Shown: one piece after another, positions 1 to 5,826 of the stretch
Layout: the number at the start of each line of letters is the position of its first letter
Position numbering within the stretch: position 1 is the stretch's first letter
DNA from: Chloroflexota bacterium
Lineage (GTDB): Bacteria > Chloroflexota > Limnocylindria > Limnocylindrales > CSP1-4
Assembly (NCBI GenBank): GCA_021790375.1
Contig: JAJYEB010000013.1
Location: 1-13,219 of the forward strand
DNA: 13,219 bases
Direction: 5' to 3'
The notes under the pieces: generated by a model
What the model was told of the DNA's origin: nothing
Database searches by the model: none
The model's input: the letters and a program-made list of their open reading frames with translations, nothing else
Program-made: the position numbers and the translations under genes

Positions 1-164
1 ACGTCATGTTCGAGATCCCGGAGCGTGCGGACATCCGCCGGTGCATCATCACCGAGGAGACCATCCGCGGCAGGCGACCCCCGCTGCTCCTGACGCAGGC
101 GCAGCTGGACAAGGGCGTCGACGAGACCAACTACGAGGCGCTCGCCGAGGGCGCCAGCGCATAG
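1..164 (+). CDS. clpX: ATP-dependent Clp protease ATP-binding subunit ClpX, C-terminal end (partial)
   Basis: Only the last 53 codons are present, read from base 3 to the TAG at 162-164. The peptide contains VMFEIPERADI, then CIITEETIRG and RPPLLL, which matches the C-terminal small AAA+ subdomain of ClpX (family pattern: M-[FY]-[ED]-[IL]-P-S, then a VVITEE-like strand and P-L-L). ClpX is the hexameric unfoldase that feeds substrates to ClpP in the cytoplasm. The zinc-finger and Walker domains lie upstream of the window. After the PLLL the tail carries about 23 further residues, rich in acidic residues and Ala, which is ordinary variation for this family. No clear intrinsic terminator follows. 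The short length limits certainty, but the strand pattern and the neighbouring valS fit ClpX well. Confidence 0.8.
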   Translation, partial: VMFEIPERADIRRCIITEETIRGRRPPLLLTQAQLDKGVDETNYEALAEGASA

Positions 165-256
165 GGCCGCGCGGGCGCGAGGCGCTCGTCGCAGGCGGCG
201 GACCGTCCGTGGCAACCCCCCGGCGTGCTCCGGTCACGTCCGGGGCGCGAGGACGC
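165..256. other. Intergenic spacer between clpX and the valS promoter
   Basis: About 90 bases of GC-rich sequence with no convincing open frame. I see no hairpin with a T-tract that would clearly end the clpX transcript. Short open frames here (for example from 41 or on the reverse strand to 49) only shadow the clpX tail. Confidence 0.5.
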
Positions 257-259
257 GTG

Positions 260-268
260 TGGTACGCT
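260..268 (+). promoter_or_regulatory. Candidate extended -10 promoter for the T-box/valS transcript
   Basis: TGG followed by TACGCT (263-268) gives an extended -10 (TGn-TAnnnT). Transcription would begin near 275, about 15 bases before the base of T-box Stem I, where a T-box leader should start. No good -35 hexamer is visible 16-18 bases upstream, which is tolerated by extended -10 promoters. Similar TGn-TAnnnT boxes precede the genes at 3547 and 7275. Confidence 0.45.
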
Positions 269-368
269 CTCGTCCTTCACGGCGACGACCGGGAAGAGTA
301 GCGCCGCACCGACCGCAGAGACCGCGAGCGGGAGGCTGTGAGCCCGCGGGGAGACGGGCGGCGTGAAG

Positions 369-371
369 GTC
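369..371 (+). promoter_or_regulatory. T-box specifier codon GUC (valine)
   Basis: The triplet GTC sits in the internal loop of Stem I, one base after the conserved GAA (365-367), as in Bacillus glyQS-type leaders, where GAAA precedes GGC. GUC would pair with the GAC anticodon of tRNA-Val. The match to valS downstream supports the register. Confidence 0.8.
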
Positions 372-534
372 GCCCGCGAGCCGTGTGGCTGACGCCCGTT
401 ACAGCGTCGAGAGGGCGTCCGGGCGCGCGAAACGGCCAGACCGGGCAGGTCCGCAGCACATGGAACGCGGTGGACCGGCAGGCGCAGCCGCGAAGCACCC
501 CGACCGGGATGACCGGTTCGGACCCGGCGTCGAA

Positions 535-570
535 CCAGCAGGTGGTACCACGACCCCGTTCGTCCGCTGG
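535..570 (+). promoter_or_regulatory. T-box antiterminator (or antisequester) helix
   Basis: CCAGC (535-539) pairs with GCTGG (566-570), and GG (541-542) pairs with CC (564-565), with A540 bulged. The seven-base bulge TGGTACC (543-549) is the T-box hallmark, and ACG (550-552) pairs with CGT (561-563). The first four bulge bases, UGGU, are complementary to an ACCA 3' end, that is a tRNA with discriminator base A, as expected for tRNA-Val. The helix shares 561-570 with the alternative hairpin, so the two cannot form together. Confidence 0.88.
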
Positions 571-581
571 GCGAGCGGGGT
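553..581 (+). terminator. Competing hairpin of the valS T-box, probable terminator without U-tract
   Basis: Bases 553-565 pair continuously with 569-581 (13 pairs, two of them G-U) around a GCT triloop. The structure starts with ACCCCG and ends with CGGGGT. It uses the 3' strand of the antiterminator, so it is the expected alternative state when tRNA-Val is charged. Only two T residues follow, so it is not a classical intrinsic terminator. Its 3' end lies 85 bases before the valS start and it does not cover the Shine-Dalgarno sequence, which favours control of transcription over direct masking of the start. Confidence 0.65.
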
Positions 582-620
582 TCGCGATTCCCGGTCCTGT
601 GCGGGGCCGGCGGGACTGCG

Positions 621-660
621 GCGCCACGCGGGAGACCGGGGCGCCACGAGGGAGACCGAG
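621..660 (+). repeat. 20-bp tandem duplication just upstream of valS
   Basis: Bases 621-640 and 641-660 are adjacent copies that match at 18 of 20 positions, differing at the ninth and nineteenth bases. Each begins GCGCCACG and contains GGGAGACCG. The second copy ends in the likely valS Shine-Dalgarno (GAGG, 658-661, 5 bases before the ATG at 667). The duplication lies between the T-box decision hairpin and the start codon. Confidence 0.85.
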
Positions 661-666
661 GCAGGG

Positions 667-3438
667 ATGAGCGATACGCACGAGGAGACGGAGACGACCG
701 GACCGGCCGGCGAGGGCAGCCGTCACGAGCTGCCGAAGACCTACCAGCCCGACCGGGTCGAGCGCGGCCTCTACGACCGCTGGGAGGCCGCGGACGTCTT
801 CGCCCCCGATGGGGCCGGGAGCCGCGCCGACTGGTCGAGGCCGCCGTTCGTCATCATCCAGCCGCCGCCGAACGTCACCGGCGCGCTCCATCTCGGGCAC
901 GCACAGCGGGCCACCGTGGAGGACGCCCTGATCCGACATGCGCGGATGACGCGGCGCCCGACCCTGTGGCTGCCGGGCAAGGACCACGCCTCGATCGCCG
1001 CCCAGTACGTGCTGGACCGCCTGATCGCCGACGAGGGCGCGAGCCGGGAGTCGCTCGGCCGGGAACGGTATCTCGAGCGCATGTGGCGGTTCGTGAGGGA
1101 CGTGCAGGGCATCATCGCGGACCAGCACCGGCGCATCGGGGCGTCGGCGGACTGGCGGCGCGAGCGCTTCACGATGGATGCCGTCTCTGCCCGCGCCGTC
1201 CGCACGGCGTTCCGCCGGCTGTTCGAGGATGGGCTCGCGTACCGGACCGAGGCGCTGATCAACTGGTGCCCGGGATGCCGCACCAGCGTCTCGGACCTGG
1301 AGGTGATCCCGAAGCCCGAGAAGGGCTCGCTCTGGACCATCCGCTACCACCTGGTGCGCGCCGACGGCACCACCGATCCGGACGCGTGGGTCGCGGTGGC
1401 CACCACCCGGCCCGAGACGCTCCTGGGCGACACGGCGGTCGCGGTGCACCCGCAGGACCCCCGCTACCGCGAGCTCGTCGGGAAGTCGGTGCGCGTGCCC
1501 TTTGCCGGTCGCGACGTGCCCGTGGTCGCCGACGACGTGGTGGACCGGGAGTTCGGCACGGGCGCGGTCAAGATCACGCCGGCGCACGACCAGGACGACT
1601 ACGCCACCGGGAAGCGCCACGGGCTGGCCTTCGTGACCGTGCTGGACGACGAGGGGCGCGTGTCGGGCACCGGCACGGCCTACGACGGCCTGGACCGCTA
1701 CGCCGCCCGCCGGCGGATCGTGGCCGACCTGGACGACATGGGCGACCTCGAGGCGGTGACCCCCCACGACATGATGGTGGGGCACTGCCAGCGCAGCGAC
1801 GACGTGGTCGAGCCGCGGCTCAAGACGCAGTGGTTCGTCCGGACCGGCCCCCTGGCGGAGAAGGCCCTCGAGGCGGTCCGGTCGGGCCGGACCAGGATCG
1901 TGCCCCGCCGCTTCGAGAAGGTCTACTTCGACTGGCTCGAGAACATCCGCGACTGGAACGTGAGCCGGCAGCTCTGGTGGGGCCACCGGATCCCGGCCTG
2001 GTACTGCCCGGACGGGCACGTCACGGTCTCCGACGCGGAAGCCGGGCCCGATGCGTGTGCCGTCTGCGGACGCCCTGCCGCCGAGCTGGTGCAGGAAGCG
2101 GACATCTTCGACACGTGGTTCTCGAGCGGCCTGTGGCCGTTCTCCACGCTGGGCTGGCCGGACGCGACGGCCGATCTCGACCGGTTCTACCCCGGCACGG
2201 TCATGGAGACCGCCTACGACATCATCTTCTTCTGGGTGGCCCGGATGATGATGCTGGGCGAATGGCTGATGGGCGAGGCGCCGTTCCGCCAGGTGTACCT
2301 GAGCGGCCTGATCCGCGACCCGTATGGCCAGAAGATGTCGAAGACCAGGGGCAACGTGATCGACCCCCTGGCGGTGATCGACGAGCTCGGCGCGGACGCG
2401 CTGCGATTCGCGGTGGTCTACGGCGTCGCACCCGGCGCGGACACCCGGCTGGGGCGCGCCAAGCTCGAGAGCGCGCGCAACTTCGGCAACAAGCTCTGGA
2501 ACGCGGCACGCTTCGTGCTGGGGGCGAGGCCGGCCGAGCTGGACCCGGACGTGCCGCTCGAACTGCCTGCGGCCGCGGATCTCGGTCCCGCCGAGCGCTG
2601 GATCCTGAGCCGCGTCGCCTCCAGGATCGCGGCGATCTCCGCCGCGTACGAGGAGCTTCGCGTCGGGGATGCCGCCTGGTCCCTGTACGAGGCGGTGTGG
2701 ACCGAGTACTGCGACTGGTACATCGAGCTGTCCAAGAGCCGGCTCCGCGCGGAGGCGACCCCCGCGGAACGCGTCGCAACGTGGCGTGTGCTGGCCTGGG
2801 TCCTCGACCGGTACCTGCGGCTCCTGCACCCGGTGATGCCGTTCATCACGGAGGACATCTGGCAGCGCCTGCCGCACCGCCCCGGGGATCCGGGCCTGCT
2901 GATCGTGGCCGACTGGCCGGCGGGGACCGAGGAACGCGCGATGGTGCCCGACCAGGATGCGGCCGAGCGCCCGGTGCGCGACCTGGTGGAGGTGGTCCGG
3001 GGGATTCGCAACGCCCGCGCGGAGTCCGGCATCGATCCGGGCGAGTGGCTGGAGGGCAGGCTCTACCTGGACGACCGCGAGACGCGCGAGACGTTCGAGC
3101 AGCTGGCCGGATCGCTGGCGCCGCTGGCCCGGACCCGTCTCGTCCAGGTGGTCACGCAGGAGGCGCTCGACGCTGCGGGCGATGGGCTCTCGGTGGTGGT
3201 GGGGCGGCACATCGCCCGGCTCACGCGCGGCTCCGCCGACCTCGCCCGCGAGCGGGCCAGGCTCGAGCGCGAGCTCGAGGAGACGCGTCGGCTGCTCTCC
3301 GCCGCGGAGGCCAGGCTCGCCAACGGCGATTTCGTCGCGCGGGCGCCGGCGAGCGTGGTCGACGGCGCGCGGGCCCGTGCCGGCGAGCTCCGGGAACGTG
3401 CGGCAGCGCTGGCCGACCGGCTGGGCGACCGCACCTGA
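667..3438 (+). CDS. valS: Valyl-tRNA synthetase
   Basis: This 923-residue class Ia synthetase joins valine to tRNA-Val in the cytoplasm. In order it shows the HLGH form of the HIGH motif (residues 75-78, after PPPNVTGAL), the connective editing domain with TTRPET (246-251) and the conserved DQDDY stretch (308-312) after FGTGAVKITPAH, paired-cysteine segments (WCPGC and CAVCG), KMSKT at 556-560 as the KMSKS signature, the anticodon-binding helical domain (CDWYIELSK), and a C-terminal Arg/Glu-rich coiled coil typical of ValRS. The length is normal. The ATG at 667 is chosen because GAGG lies 5 bases upstream and the family N-terminus (LPKTYQP, a PKxYdP-type opening) follows shortly; the frame stays open upstream to about 385, but that part is the T-box. 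One oddity is GKDHASIAAQ (104-113) where GTDHAGIATQ is usual. Expression is probably set by the T-box leader in response to tRNA-Val charging. Confidence 0.97.
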   Translation: MSDTHEETETTGPAGEGSRHELPKTYQPDRVERGLYDRWEAADVFAPDGAGSRADWSRPPFVIIQPPPNVTGALHLGHAQRATVEDALIRHARMTRRPTLWLPGKDHASIAAQYVLDRLIADEGASRESLGRERYLERMWRFVRDVQGIIADQHRRIGASADWRRERFTMDAVSARAVRTAFRRLFEDGLAYRTEALINWCPGCRTSVSDLEVIPKPEKGSLWTIRYHLVRADGTTDPDAWVAVATTRPETLLGDTAVAVHPQDPRYRELVGKSVRVPFAGRDVPVVADDVVDREFGTGAVKITPAHDQDDYATGKRHGLAFVTVLDDEGRVSGTGTAYDGLDRYAARRRIVADLDDMGDLEAVTPHDMMVGHCQRSDDVVEPRLKTQWFVRTGPLAEKALEAVRSGRTRIVPRRFEKVYFDWLENIRDWNVSRQLWWGHRIPAWYCPDGHVTVSDAEAGPDACAVCGRPAAELVQEADIFDTWFSSGLWPFSTLGWPDATADLDRFYPGTVMETAYDIIFFWVARMMMLGEWLMGEAPFRQVYLSGLIRDPYGQKMSKTRGNVIDPLAVIDELGADALRFAVVYGVAPGADTRLGRAKLESARNFGNKLWNAARFVLGARPAELDPDVPLELPAAADLGPAERWILSRVASRIAAISAAYEELRVGDAAWSLYEAVWTEYCDWYIELSKSRLRAEATPAERVATWRVLAWVLDRYLRLLHPVMPFITEDIWQRLPHRPGDPGLLIVADWPAGTEERAMVPDQDAAERPVRDLVEVVRGIRNARAESGIDPGEWLEGRLYLDDRETRETFEQLAGSLAPLARTRLVQVVTQEALDAAGDGLSVVVGRHIARLTRGSADLARERARLERELEETRRLLSAAEARLANGDFVARAPASVVDGARARAGELRERAAALADRLGDRT

Positions 3439-3443
3439 TCGAG

Positions 3444-3474
3444 GCGCCGGCCGCGGCCGGCAGGCGGCCGGTGC
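3444..3474 (+). terminator. Strong hairpin after valS, possible terminator
   Basis: GCGCCGGCCG (3444-3453) pairs with CGGCCGGTGC (3465-3474), ten pairs including one G-U, around an 11-base loop. It begins 5 bases after the valS stop. No T-run follows, as with the other hairpins in this GC-rich window, so termination is likely but not certain. Confidence 0.5.
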
Positions 3475-3486
3475 GACGGGCGCGGC

Positions 3487-3495
3487 TGGTACGAT
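3487..3495 (+). promoter_or_regulatory. Candidate extended -10 promoter for the 3547-5803 operon
   Basis: TGG followed by TACGAT (3490-3495) is an extended -10 with the same form as the one before valS. Transcription would start near 3502, giving a leader of about 45 bases that carries the GGGAGG ribosome binding site (3534-3539). No convincing -35 box is seen. Confidence 0.45.
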
Positions 3496-3546
3496 GCGCG
3501 TGGTCGAACGCCGACGCCTGTCACGGCCCGACCGGGAGGTCTTCAC

Positions 3547-4281
3547 TTGCCGCTGGAGTTCCTGAAGCGCCGAAAGAAGGCGGCCGAGCCGCCGACGTCT
3601 CAGCCCGCCGTGCCGGAGGAGATCGAGCCAGAGGAGTTCGAGGTTCGCATCCACTACCGGGCCAAGAGCACGGAGGGCGTGCGCATGCAGAACGGCCAGG
3701 CCGCCCTGCGCGAAATGCCGTCCATGCTCGCGGGCGTGGCCAAGACCGACATCGACCTGCTCTATCCGTTGCCCGTCGAGCTCAGCGACGCGGCTCCCAT
3801 GATCGTGCAGCCGTCCGAGGCAATGCAGTGGCTCACGGCGCACCAGGCCGACAGCCCCATCGCCCGGCACGCGCTGCTGGTCCTGGAGACGCTGGGGGCC
3901 GTGGACCTGGCCTTCGACACGCTCGCCGTCGCGCTCCTGAACGGGGAGACCGACACGTCGGGGTACCCGGAGTACAACGCCATCGTCGGGGGCGTCGCCT
4001 CGCACTGGGACGAGGCGACGGGCGACATGCTGGTCCGTGCCGTGGTCGGGTGGGGCGGCAAGGGCGTCCGGGGCGATACCGACCGGACCGCCCAGAAGAT
4101 CCTGTCGAACCTGCTGGCGAACGTCCTCGCGAGCCAGTACGCGATCGGGATGACCCCCTCCGAGCGCCCCGTGCCGGCGGCCGGCGCCGGGGGACTGGTC
4201 TGTGCCTCGTGCGGGTTCGTGTCGGGGCACGAGCGCGCGTTCTACTGCCCGAAATGCGGGATGCGCCTGCTGCGCGGGTAG
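3547..4281 (+). CDS. Uncharacterised protein with C-terminal zinc ribbon
   Basis: I do not recognise the main body of this 244-residue protein. The N-terminus is basic (KRRKKA), followed by an acidic stretch with many Glu (PEEIEPEEFE). A predicted globular alpha/beta body of about 150 residues with no known motif follows. The C-terminus is a short zinc ribbon with cysteines at 219, 222, 234 and 237 (CASC, then CPKC). There is no signal peptide or membrane helix, so it should be cytoplasmic. The TTG start at 3547 is supported by GGGAGG (3534-3539) 7 bases upstream; the first in-frame ATG is far inside. It heads a four-gene operon, with the FmdB-type gene beginning 18 bases after its stop. A role in nucleic-acid binding or protein contact through the ribbon is only a guess. 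Confidence 0.85.
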   Translation: MPLEFLKRRKKAAEPPTSQPAVPEEIEPEEFEVRIHYRAKSTEGVRMQNGQAALREMPSMLAGVAKTDIDLLYPLPVELSDAAPMIVQPSEAMQWLTAHQADSPIARHALLVLETLGAVDLAFDTLAVALLNGETDTSGYPEYNAIVGGVASHWDEATGDMLVRAVVGWGGKGVRGDTDRTAQKILSNLLANVLASQYAIGMTPSERPVPAAGAGGLVCASCGFVSGHERAFYCPKCGMRLLRG

Positions 4282-4299
4282 GCGACGAGGAGGTCGAGG

Positions 4300-4614
4300 T
4301 TGCCCGTCTACGACTACGCCTGCACGGTGTGTGACCGGATCGTCGAGGTCACGCACGGGATCCATGCCCACGGACCGGCCACCTGCGAGGTCTGTGGCGG
4401 CCCCATGCGCAAGCTGCTGTCGACTCCGGCGATCGTGTTCAAGGGCTCCGGCTGGGCGAAGAAGGATGCCCAGGCGTCGAGCCACGCGAAGGCGAGCCGG
4501 AAGCACGCGGTCGACAAGGCGCCGCCCGGCGGCGGTGAGGCGGCCGCCCCTGCGGATGCCGCGGCCGGCACGCCCAAGACGAGCGGGGGCGATTCGGGCG
4601 GGGACGCCCACTGA
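4300..4614 (+). CDS. FmdB-family putative regulatory zinc-ribbon protein
   Basis: The 104-residue product starts MPVYDYAC and has cysteines at 8, 11, 29 and 32 in a CxxC-17-CxxC layout, followed by KLLSTPAIVFKGSGW. This is the FmdB / CxxC_CxxC_SSSS zinc-ribbon family, first named in the formamidase region of Methylophilus and of unclear biochemical role. The rest is a low-complexity Ala/Gly/Lys tail, common in this family. The TTG start at 4300 is supported by GAGGAGG (4287-4293) 6 bases upstream and by the family N-terminus beginning exactly there. The next gene's GTG begins one base after the stop, so the two are co-translated or nearly so. Confidence 0.9.
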   Translation: MPVYDYACTVCDRIVEVTHGIHAHGPATCEVCGGPMRKLLSTPAIVFKGSGWAKKDAQASSHAKASRKHAVDKAPPGGGEAAAPADAAAGTPKTSGGDSGGDAH

Positions 4615-4615
4615 C

Positions 4616-4888
4616 GTGCCGAAGCCGCCGTCTGACTGGATCACCCTGGCGGACGCAGCCGGGATCCTGGCCGCCGCCAACATCCGGGTGAGCCCGTCGA
4701 CGCTGGGCCGGTGGGCCAGGGAGGGGCGCATCCAGAGCGCGCGTCCCGGGCGGCTCATCTACGTGCGGCGATCGCAGATCAGGGCGATGCTGCGCCCGAA
4801 GGGTCGGGGAGGGATACCGGACGTGCCGCTCCCGGCCCCCACCGACGCGCCCGGGCAGGAGGCGCTGTTCGAGGGGCTGGAGGACTAG
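4616..4888 (+). CDS. Small excisionase/MerR-like helix-turn-helix DNA-binding protein
   Basis: This 90-residue protein opens with WITLADAAGILAAANI and continues with SPSTLGRWAREGRI and PGRLIYVRRSQIRAML. That is the winged-helix pattern of the excisionase / HTH_17 families: a helix-turn-helix, then a small beta wing and an anchoring helix. The remaining 30 or so residues are Pro/Gly-rich and acidic at the end. The GTG at 4616 is one base past the fmdB-type stop and gives a start immediately before the domain. There is no integrase or other phage gene nearby, so it is more likely a small transcription regulator of its operon or of the membrane gene behind it than a true excisionase. Its target is unknown. 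Confidence 0.82.
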   Translation: MPKPPSDWITLADAAGILAAANIRVSPSTLGRWAREGRIQSARPGRLIYVRRSQIRAMLRPKGRGGIPDVPLPAPTDAPGQEALFEGLED

Positions 4889-5803
4889 TTGGCCGCGGGC
4901 CGGGAGGACAGGGCCCGACTCCGGCGGCTCGAGCCGCGCCCGGGGTCCCGGCTCGCGCGGCTGATCGCGCGTGTCGCCGGTGACTCGTACGCCGTGGAGC
5001 TGCGCGACCTGCTCGACGAGTACTCCGAGATCGGCGGGGACCTGCTCTCGGCCGCGCTCGCGCTGCGGGCACTCGTGGGCTTCCTGGTGACCCTGCTGCT
5101 GCTGGCCGTGGGAATCGGCGTTCTCTCCGACGATCCGACCGTTCGGGCAGCGATCGTCGAACGCGCGTCGGCGCTCGTGCCCGGGCTCGAGGCTCCGGTG
5201 CAGAGCATGCTGCGCGAGCTGTCTTCCGGCCGGGCGACGTACTCGACGCTTGCGCTGCTCGGGCTCGCGTGGACCACCGGTGGGGTGTACGGAGCCCTCG
5301 ACGACGCGCTCCACCGCGTGTTCCCCGGCGGGCGTCCGCGCGGGATCGTCGAGCGTCGGGTGCGCGGGATGCTGGCGGTCGCGCTGATCTTCGGGTCGGT
5401 CGCCGTCCTCCTGGTGCTCGGCGCCGCATGGTCCGCGGTCGAGAGTCACCTGCTCCCGGCCGACGTCATCGCCTGGCGGATCGCGAACCCCGTTGCCGGG
5501 GCGGTCATCGCGAGCGCCGTCATCCTGGTCGTGTACCGGCTCGTCCCGACGGCGCCTCCCAGCCTTCGCGAGGCGGGTCTGCCGGCGCTGGTCGCCGGTA
5601 CCACCGTGGCGGTCATGACGGCGGCCTACGCCCTGATCGCGCCGCGCCTGGTGGGGGCGCTGAACGTGTTCGGGACGGTCGCAGCGGTGATCGGCACGCT
5701 GCTCTGGCTGGCGTGGGTGTTCCGGGCGATCCTGATGGCCGGGCTGTGGGCCTGCAGGCGACGCGACGCCCAGGGGGTGCCCGAGACGCCCGGCACAGTG
5801 TGA
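4889..5803 (+). CDS. YihY/BrkB-family inner-membrane protein
   Basis: The 304-residue protein has a basic N-terminus (about 35 residues) and then about six hydrophobic helices. Family-like features include DLLSAALALRALVGF, the LLGLAWTTGGVYGALDDALHR stretch, a VVYRLVP segment and GTVAAVIGTLLWLAWVFR near the end. This fits the YihY/UPF0761 family (once misannotated as RNase BN), whose role in the membrane is not settled. The length is usual for the family. The TTG start at 4889 follows the previous stop with no gap, and GGAGG (4879-4883) sits 5 bases upstream. The usual helix-1 motif (LAYY-type) is divergent here. The gene ends the operon and converges on the leftward gene at 5814. Confidence 0.85.
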   Translation: MAAGREDRARLRRLEPRPGSRLARLIARVAGDSYAVELRDLLDEYSEIGGDLLSAALALRALVGFLVTLLLLAVGIGVLSDDPTVRAAIVERASALVPGLEAPVQSMLRELSSGRATYSTLALLGLAWTTGGVYGALDDALHRVFPGGRPRGIVERRVRGMLAVALIFGSVAVLLVLGAAWSAVESHLLPADVIAWRIANPVAGAVIASAVILVVYRLVPTAPPSLREAGLPALVAGTTVAVMTAAYALIAPRLVGALNVFGTVAAVIGTLLWLAWVFRAILMAGLWACRRRDAQGVPETPGTV

Positions 5804-5804
5804 G

Positions 5805-5826
5805 GCGCCGGCGTCAGGCCTGGCGC
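5805..5826. terminator. Hairpin at the convergent gene junction, possible bidirectional terminator
   Basis: GCGCCGGC (5805-5812) pairs with GCC-T-GGCGC (5818-5826), eight pairs with one bulged T, around the loop GTCAG. It starts just after the yihY-like stop, and its loop contains most of the stop codon of the leftward gene. No T-run is present on either side. The position between convergent genes only 10 bases apart is the main support. Confidence 0.4.

Larger units (their letters stand above)
290..582 (+). promoter_or_regulatory. T-box riboswitch (tRNA-Val sensing) upstream of valS
   Basis: The leader shows the T-box parts in order. The Stem I base pairs 290-293 with 373-376. The specifier loop has AAGAGTA (294-300) on its 5' side and GAAGGTCG (365-372) on its 3' side. 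The helix above it pairs 301-307 with 358-364. The distal hairpin (328-332 with 343-347) has the apical loop AGGCTGTGAG, containing the GNUG signature. By register with known T-boxes (GAA, one base, then the codon) the specifier is GTC at 369-371, a valine codon, which agrees with the downstream valS. A Stem III-like hairpin lies at 500-521. The antiterminator follows at 535-570. Uncharged tRNA-Val would pair through its anticodon and its NCCA end and raise valS expression. The motif calls are seen in the sequence; the regulation is family knowledge. Stem II and pseudoknot elements were not resolved. Confidence 0.9.

Noticed and set aside
385..666. Longer valS start at 385
   Set aside because: The added 94 codons are the T-box RNA and show no protein conservation pattern; the ATG at 667 has a good Shine-Dalgarno.
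966..4334. 1122-codon + strand frame overlapping valS
   Set aside because: It is out of frame with valS and its Arg/Gly/Pro-rich product lacks motifs; it is a shadow of the real gene.
277..4758. 1493-codon open frame on the - strand opposite valS and the zinc-ribbon genes
   Set aside because: It lies antisense to a certain valS gene and crosses several gene borders. Its product is Arg/His/Pro-rich without domains, as expected when GC-rich codons leave the opposite strand free of stops.
4616..4888. Possible phage or integrative-element remnant because of the excisionase-like gene
   Set aside because: No integrase, attachment-site repeat or tRNA is nearby, and base and codon use match the neighbours.
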